Source: CAVPGH01 sp046726955 (lineage in GTDB: Bacteria > Acidobacteriota > Vicinamibacteria > Fen-336). Taken from it: DNA of 6,286 bases. The stretch spans positions 1 through 6,286 of the forward strand of contig JBKPBQ010000433.1 in NCBI GenBank assembly GCA_046726955.1. The letters are read 5' to 3'. Positions 1 to 6,286 of the stretch are shown in pieces. The notes under the pieces were generated by a model. It was not told the DNA's origin. It searched no databases and saw only the letters and a list, made by a program, of their open reading frames with translations. Position numbers and translations under genes: made by a program. Within the stretch, counting starts at the first letter, position 1. The number at the start of each line of letters is the position of its first letter.

Positions 1-10
1 AGCCTGCTAG

Positions 11-17
11 AGGGAGG
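11..17 (+). promoter_or_regulatory. Shine-Dalgarno for the GH63-type gene
   Basis: The purine-rich stretch AGGGAGG ends five bases before the GTG at 23. It is a near-consensus ribosome binding site at a normal distance. It supports GTG 23 over the in-frame ATG at 59, which has only a weak purine run before it. No promoter can be judged because only 22 bases of upstream sequence are present. Confidence 0.7.
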
Positions 18-22
18 AAACG

Positions 23-2896
<2,874 letters not shown>

Positions 2897-2899
2897 GCC

Positions 2900-4936
2900 G
2901 TGGCCCTCCTCGACGCCGAACAGAAGGAGTGGCTGGAGGCCGACGGCCGGGGAGGCTTCGCCTCGGGGACGGCCTCTCTCGTCCGCACGCGGCGCTACCA
3001 CGCGCTGCTCCTCACGGCCACGCAGCCGCCGACCGGCCGCATCGTCCTCGTCAACGGTATCGATGCGTTCGTGGAGACCGAGAACGGCCGCTTCGCCCTG
3101 TCGTCGCAGCGCTACGCGCCCGACGTCGTGAGCCCGGACGGCGCCTCGCGGCTCGAGTCCTTCACGAGCGAGCCGTGGCCGCGTTGGACGTGGCGCCTCG
3201 ACGACGACACCGTCGTCGTCCACGAGCTGTTCGTCCCCCACGACCACGACGTCGTGGCGCTGTCGTGGCGGATCGAGGGCGAGCGACGTCCGGCCACCCT
3301 CACCGTGCGACCGTTGCTCTCCGGCCGCGACTACCACGCGCTCCACCACGAGAACGCCGACCTGCGCTTCGACGCAGACGTGAGCGGCGATCGCGTGACG
3401 TGGAAGCCGTACGGCTCGGTTCCGGGCGTGACCGCTTTCGCGAGCGGCGGCTACTTCCACGAGCCCCACTGGTACCGGGGCTTCCTCTACGCGGAGGAGC
3501 AGGCCCGGGGGCTCGACCACGTGGAGGACCTCGCTGCTCCGGGGACGTTCCGGTTCGATCTGGAGCGCGGCGAGGCCGTGCTCCTTCTCGCCGCGGAAGG
3601 CGAGGGTGCTCGTAGCGTCGGCGGTGACGCGTCGGCTCTGGCCGCGCTCGACCGGCTGCGCCGGGGGGAAGCGCGGCGGCGCGCGGCCTTCCCGTCGCGA
3701 CTCGAGCGGGCGGCCGACGCCTACCTCGTCCGGCGTGGGGAGGGGCGGACGATCGTGGCCGGCTACCCCTGGTTCGCCGACTGGGGCCGCGACACGTTCA
3801 TCGCCATCCGCGGGCTGTGCCTCGCGTCAGGGCGGCTCGACGAGGCGCGCGACATCCTCCTCGAGTGGTCGCACGCGGTCTCGGAGGGGATGCTCCCCAA
3901 CCGGTTCCCGGACCGGCCCGAGGAGGCGCCGGAGTTCAACTCCGTCGACGCCTCGCTCTGGTACGTGGTCGCGGTACACGACTACCTGCAGGCGTCCACG
4001 GGTCGGAGCGACGCCGAGCGCTGCCGCTTCTGCGGCGCCGAGCGGGGCTGCTTCGAGCGCGCGGTCCTCGCCATCCTCGACGGCTACTCGCGCGGGACGC
4101 GGCACGGGATCCGGATGGACGCGGACGGGCTCCTCTCCGCCGGCGAGCCAGGCCTGCAGCTCACCTGGATGGACGCGAAGGTGGGGGACTGGGTGGTGAC
4201 GCCCCGCATCGGCAAGCCTGTCGAGGTGGAGGCGCTCTGGCTCAACGCCCTCCGGATCGGGGGCGCGTTCGATCGGCGGTGGCTCGAGGCCCACGAGAAG
4301 GGCCGGCGGAGCTTCGAGCGCCGGTTCTGGAACGAGGAGCGGGCCGGCCTCTACGACGTCGTGGACGTGGATCACGTGGCGGGGAAGAACGACTCCGCGC
4401 TGCGGCCGAACCAGATCTTCGCTGTGGGTGGGCTGCCTTTTGCGCTGCTCGAGGGGGACCGGGCGAAACAGGTGGTGAACGGCGTAGAGCGCGAACTGCT
4501 GACGCCGCTCGGACTCCGATCATTGGGCCGGCGTGAGCCCAACTACTCCCCCCGCTACGCGGGTGGAGTGACTGACCGGGACGGCGCCTACCACCAGGGA
4601 ACGGTCTGGCCCTGGCTGATCGGCCCCTTCGTCGAGGCGTGGGTCCGAGTCAACGGAGGGACGACCGAAGCCAAGGCCGAGGCTCGTCGCCGCTTCGTCG
4701 AGCCCGTCTTGCGGCACCTCGACGAAGCAGGGCTGGGACATGTGTCGGAAATCGCCGACGGCGACGCCCCCCACCGCCCGGCGGGGTGCCCGTTCCAGGC
4801 CTGGTCTGTCGGCGAGGTCCTCCGCCTCGACCGGGTGGTGCTCGCCGACGCCCCCGGAGAGTCGGTCCGCCCCGCCGCGCGTAACCGCACAGCCCGCCTG
4901 GCATCCAAGAAGGCAACCTCGCCCCTGGCCGGTTAG
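2900..4936 (+). CDS. Glycogen debranching enzyme, GDE/amylo-alpha-1,6-glucosidase (GH133 type)
   Basis: Predicted to remove alpha-1,6-linked glucose stubs from glycogen or limit dextrins in the cytoplasm. The N-terminal GDE_N-type domain begins at once with EWLEADGRGGFASGT (10-24) and RRYHALLL (31-38), so GTG 2900 must be close to the true start. A linker near 270-285 leads to the GDE_C (alpha/alpha)6 domain: GYPWFADWGRD (288-298), TWMDAK (422-427), RPNQIFAV, PNYSPRYAGG, DGAYHQGTVWPW and a late SEIADG (616-621). D425 and E617 are the candidate catalytic acid pair, by analogy with eukaryotic debranching enzyme; I have not aligned them. The length (678) suits the stand-alone bacterial/archaeal type, which lacks the 4-alpha-glucanotransferase domain of the eukaryotic enzyme. 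It starts 3 bases after the previous stop with only a weak GGGG upstream, so reinitiation after the GH63 gene is likely. Odd points are a CxxC-x5-C cluster at 375-384 in the catalytic domain and a basic tail (653-678). Confidence 0.93.
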   Translation: MALLDAEQKEWLEADGRGGFASGTASLVRTRRYHALLLTATQPPTGRIVLVNGIDAFVETENGRFALSSQRYAPDVVSPDGASRLESFTSEPWPRWTWRLDDDTVVVHELFVPHDHDVVALSWRIEGERRPATLTVRPLLSGRDYHALHHENADLRFDADVSGDRVTWKPYGSVPGVTAFASGGYFHEPHWYRGFLYAEEQARGLDHVEDLAAPGTFRFDLERGEAVLLLAAEGEGARSVGGDASALAALDRLRRGEARRRAAFPSRLERAADAYLVRRGEGRTIVAGYPWFADWGRDTFIAIRGLCLASGRLDEARDILLEWSHAVSEGMLPNRFPDRPEEAPEFNSVDASLWYVVAVHDYLQASTGRSDAERCRFCGAERGCFERAVLAILDGYSRGTRHGIRMDADGLLSAGEPGLQLTWMDAKVGDWVVTPRIGKPVEVEALWLNALRIGGAFDRRWLEAHEKGRRSFERRFWNEERAGLYDVVDVDHVAGKNDSALRPNQIFAVGGLPFALLEGDRAKQVVNGVERELLTPLGLRSLGRREPNYSPRYAGGVTDRDGAYHQGTVWPWLIGPFVEAWVRVNGGTTEAKAEARRRFVEPVLRHLDEAGLGHVSEIADGDAPHRPAGCPFQAWSVGEVLRLDRVVLADAPGESVRPAARNRTARLASKKATSPLAG

Positions 4937-4949
4937 CCGCCGGGGGAGG
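4917..4949 (+). other. GC-rich hairpin over the debranching-enzyme stop codon
   Basis: CCCCTGGC at 4922-4929 can pair with GCCGGGGG at 4939-4946 (8 pairs including one T-G wobble). GG/CC inside and CCT/AGG outside may add pairs, the outer ones after a two-base bulge. The TAG stop lies in the loop. No T-run follows, so it is not a classical intrinsic terminator. It may act as a 3' end or processing structure, or it may be chance in GC-rich DNA. Confidence 0.3.
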
Positions 4950-4953
4950 CCCT

Positions 4954-4958
4954 GGAGG
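4954..4958 (+). promoter_or_regulatory. Shine-Dalgarno for the small leader ORF
   Basis: GGAGG lies five bases before the ATG at 4964. It is the best ribosome binding site between the debranching-enzyme and aquaporin genes. None of the upstream candidate aquaporin starts (5041, 5083, 5095) has one, which is why the small ORF is taken seriously. Confidence 0.45.
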
Positions 4959-4963
4959 CTGCC

Positions 4964-5086
4964 ATGGATCGGATTCGCGTTCGCACCGCCAGCCGGCTCT
5001 GGTTTCGGATGGACGCAGCCACCCGCTCGATGACCCGGACGTGCCGCCGCTGGCGCGCAGCCCTCATCCCGCTCCTGTCCCTGTGA
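4964..5086 (+). CDS. Possible 40-residue Arg-rich leader peptide upstream of the aquaporin
   Basis: An ATG with a well-placed GGAGG opens a 40-codon frame, beginning MDRIRVRTAS and ending RAALIPLLSL, that closes at TGA 5084-5086. Ten of the 40 residues are arginine, and the last nine form a short hydrophobic stretch. I recognise no family. The stop overlaps a GTG (GTGA at 5083-5086) that is in frame with the aquaporin. Ribosomes translating this ORF could therefore reinitiate on the channel gene, whose own start lacks a Shine-Dalgarno. A leader or coupling role is more likely than a function for the peptide itself. It may also be a chance ORF, since Arg-rich frames are common in such GC-rich DNA, and a true aquaporin start elsewhere would remove the coupling argument. 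Confidence 0.35.
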   Translation: MDRIRVRTASRLWFRMDAATRSMTRTCRRWRAALIPLLSL

Positions 5087-5883
5087 CCCACGCCGTGTCC
5101 GACACCCTTCGACGTCACTACCCGGAGTACCTGATGGAGGCGGCCGGGCTCGCGGTTTTCATGGTGGCGGCCTGCGGCTTCGGCCCGCTCCTGTGGCACC
5201 CCTCGTCCCCGGTTGCGGCTACGGTGGCCAACGGCTTCGGCCGGCGCGCCCTCATGGGCCTGGCCATGGGCCTGACCTTCGTGGCCATCGCGTATTCCCC
5301 GTGGGGGAAGCAGTCAGGCGCGCACCTGAACCCGTCCGTGACCCTCACCTTCTGGCGTCTCGGAAAGGTCAGGGGAGACGACGCGGCCTTCTACGTGGCC
5401 GCGCAGTTCCTCGGCGGCGTCGCCGGCGTCGTCCTCTCGGCGCTCGCGCTCGGCGGCCGGCTCTCCCATCCCGCGGTCGGGTACGTCACGACCGTCCCGG
5501 GACGGTGGGGCGTGAGCGCCGCGTTCGTGGCCGAGGTCGCCATCGCGTTCCTGATGATGACGACGGTCCTCGTCGTCTCGAACAGCCCCTGGGGACGCTG
5601 GACGGCGCTCTGCGCCGGGGTGCTCGTCCTCGCCTACATCACGTTCGAGTCGCCCATGTCAGGGATGAGCCTGAACCCCGCGCGCACGCTCGGGTCGGCG
5701 CTCCCGGCGCATCTCTACCCGGCGCTCTGGGTCTACTTCACGGCGCCGCTCCTCGGGATGCTGCTGGCGGCCGAGGTCTACGGAAGGACGGCGGGAGCGC
5801 GCGCCGTCCACTGCGCCAAGCTGCACCACGACAACCCGCGGCGCTGCATCTTCTGTCAGGAGGCGGCCGCCCCCGCGGCCTAG
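5083..5883 (+). CDS. Aquaporin/MIP-family channel protein
   Basis: Predicted inner-membrane channel for water or small neutral solutes. From GTG 5083 it has 266 residues. Six membrane helices lie near 15-37, 54-72, 103-123, 145-167, 172-190 and 215-234. The two pore half-helices are SGAHLNPSVT (NPS at 83-85, where most members have NPA) and SGMSLNPARTLG (NPA at 198-200, followed by the filter Arg201). Counting spacing against E. coli AqpZ, the other filter positions fall on Met62, Ile186 and Met195 instead of Phe/His/Thr, so water specificity is doubtful. The cytoplasmic tail HCAKLHHDNPRRCIFC (243-258) is Cys/His-rich. Start choice: GTG 5041 and GTG 5095 are also in frame, and ATG 5134 has a GGAG but would remove the RRHYPEY stretch just before helix 1. 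I chose 5083 because it overlaps the stop of the small ORF. The GMC oxidoreductase gene follows 8 bases later. The family is certain; the start and substrate are not. Confidence 0.92.
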   Translation: MTHAVSDTLRRHYPEYLMEAAGLAVFMVAACGFGPLLWHPSSPVAATVANGFGRRALMGLAMGLTFVAIAYSPWGKQSGAHLNPSVTLTFWRLGKVRGDDAAFYVAAQFLGGVAGVVLSALALGGRLSHPAVGYVTTVPGRWGVSAAFVAEVAIAFLMMTTVLVVSNSPWGRWTALCAGVLVLAYITFESPMSGMSLNPARTLGSALPAHLYPALWVYFTAPLLGMLLAAEVYGRTAGARAVHCAKLHHDNPRRCIFCQEAAAPAA

Positions 5884-5887
5884 GAGG
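5882..5887 (+). promoter_or_regulatory. Shine-Dalgarno for the GMC oxidoreductase gene
   Basis: AGGAGG is a perfect ribosome binding site four bases before ATG 5892, and it overlaps the aquaporin TAG stop (5881-5883). This layout points to joint transcription and coupled translation of channel and oxidoreductase. Confidence 0.8.
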
Positions 5888-5891
5888 TCTC

Positions 5892-6286
5892 ATGTCGGCC
5901 AACGGTCACTACGACGTCGTCATCATCGGCACCGGCGCGGGCGGAGGCACGCTCCTCCACCGGCTCGCCAAAACGGGCAAGAAGATCCTGGTGCTCGAGC
6001 GCGGCGACTTCGTCCCCCGCGAGAAGGACAACTGGGACTCGCGGGCCGTGAACGTCGAGGCCAAGTACAACACCAAGGAGGTCTGGTACGACCGGAAGGG
6101 CAAGCCCCTCCACCCACACACGAACTACTACGTGGGCGGCAACACCAAGTTCTACGGGGCGGCGCTCTTCCGCTTCCGCAAGGAGGACTTCGACGAGATC
6201 CGGCACTACGACGGGATCTCCCCGGCCTGGCCGATCTCCTACGACGAGCTCGAGCCCCATTACACGGAGGCCGAGCGGCTGTACCA
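5892..6286 (+). CDS. GMC-family FAD-dependent oxidoreductase, N-terminal part (cut by window end)
   Basis: The frame runs from ATG 5892 off the right edge with no stop, giving 131 complete codons of a family usually about 500-600 residues long. The N-terminus is a Rossmann FAD-binding fold: YDVVIIGTGAGGGT (7-20) with the dinucleotide glycine motif at G13/G15/G18. A beta strand then ends in LVLERGDF, whose Glu36 should bind the FAD ribose. NYYVGGNTKFYGAALF (78-93) matches the GMC signature loop near the flavin pyrophosphate. These features indicate a glucose-methanol-choline type enzyme oxidising an alcohol or sugar hydroxyl. The substrate cannot be told because the substrate-binding and catalytic His regions lie outside the window. 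No signal peptide is seen at the start. The gene is tightly coupled to the aquaporin upstream, so a substrate or product that passes the channel is a possible but untested link. Confidence 0.92.
   Translation, partial: MSANGHYDVVIIGTGAGGGTLLHRLAKTGKKILVLERGDFVPREKDNWDSRAVNVEAKYNTKEVWYDRKGKPLHPHTNYYVGGNTKFYGAALFRFRKEDFDEIRHYDGISPAWPISYDELEPHYTEAERLY

Noticed and set aside
1..10. Possible end of an upstream gene (in-frame Ala-Cys-stop at 2-10)
   Set aside because: Only two codons are visible, so a coding claim cannot be supported.
3200..3257. Perfect inverted repeat GACGACGAC-ACC-GTCGTCGTC (3200-3220) and the 14-base palindrome CCACGACGTCGTGG (3244-3257)
   Set aside because: Both follow from coding Asp runs (GAC) next to Val runs (GTC) in a GC-biased gene. 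They lie inside the GDE_N-type domain with no sign of an operator role, although a local RNA hairpin is possible.
4937..5040. Promoter search in the gap before the aquaporin
   Set aside because: No credible -35/-10 pair or operator-like repeat was found by eye. High-GC promoters can be missed this way, so absence is not firm.
5041..5082. Aquaporin start at GTG 5041
   Set aside because: It is in frame but has no Shine-Dalgarno, and the added residues are Pro-rich with no family likeness. GTG 5083, overlapping the small ORF stop, is preferred, though not proven.
5880..6260. Minus-strand ORF of 126 codons opposite the GMC gene
   Set aside because: Val/Leu/Glu-rich antisense shadow of a clear FAD-binding domain with a perfect Shine-Dalgarno on the + strand; it shows no motif of its own.

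Overview
This is a strongly GC-rich bacterial window in which codon third positions are almost always G or C. It carries four closely packed genes, all on the + strand, plus one possible small leader ORF. The composition, the GTG starts and the protein types would fit a high-GC soil-type bacterium such as an acidobacterium or myxobacterium. Taxonomy cannot be fixed from the sequence alone. No mobile element, tRNA, rRNA or CRISPR array is seen.

Layout. Positions 1-22 hold only a Shine-Dalgarno sequence and possibly the last codons of an upstream gene. A 957-residue GH63-type glucosidase-like protein (23-2896) is followed after 3 bases by a 678-residue glycogen debranching enzyme of the stand-alone GDE/GH133 type (2900-4936). 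This pair is almost certainly co-transcribed and probably translationally coupled. A gap of roughly 150 bases follows. It holds a GC-rich hairpin over the stop codon and a 40-codon ORF (4964-5086) with a good Shine-Dalgarno. The TGA of that ORF overlaps a GTG start for a six-helix aquaporin-family channel (5083-5883). The aquaporin has a non-canonical first NPA box (NPS) and a Cys/His-rich C-terminal tail. Eight bases after it starts a GMC-family FAD oxidoreductase (5892 onward), which is cut by the window edge. Its Shine-Dalgarno overlaps the aquaporin stop codon.

How the genes may work together. The first two are predicted (alpha/alpha)6-barrel glycosidases acting on alpha-glucosidic substrates, so the unit looks like storage-glucan or glucoside turnover. 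The aquaporin and the FAD-linked alcohol/sugar oxidoreductase form a second tight pair. A link between the halves, such as osmotic adjustment coupled to mobilising glycogen or a compatible solute, is inference. All four families are known. The novelty here lies in unusual details (leader-ORF overlap, aquaporin filter and tail, Cys cluster in the debranching enzyme), not in an evident new system.
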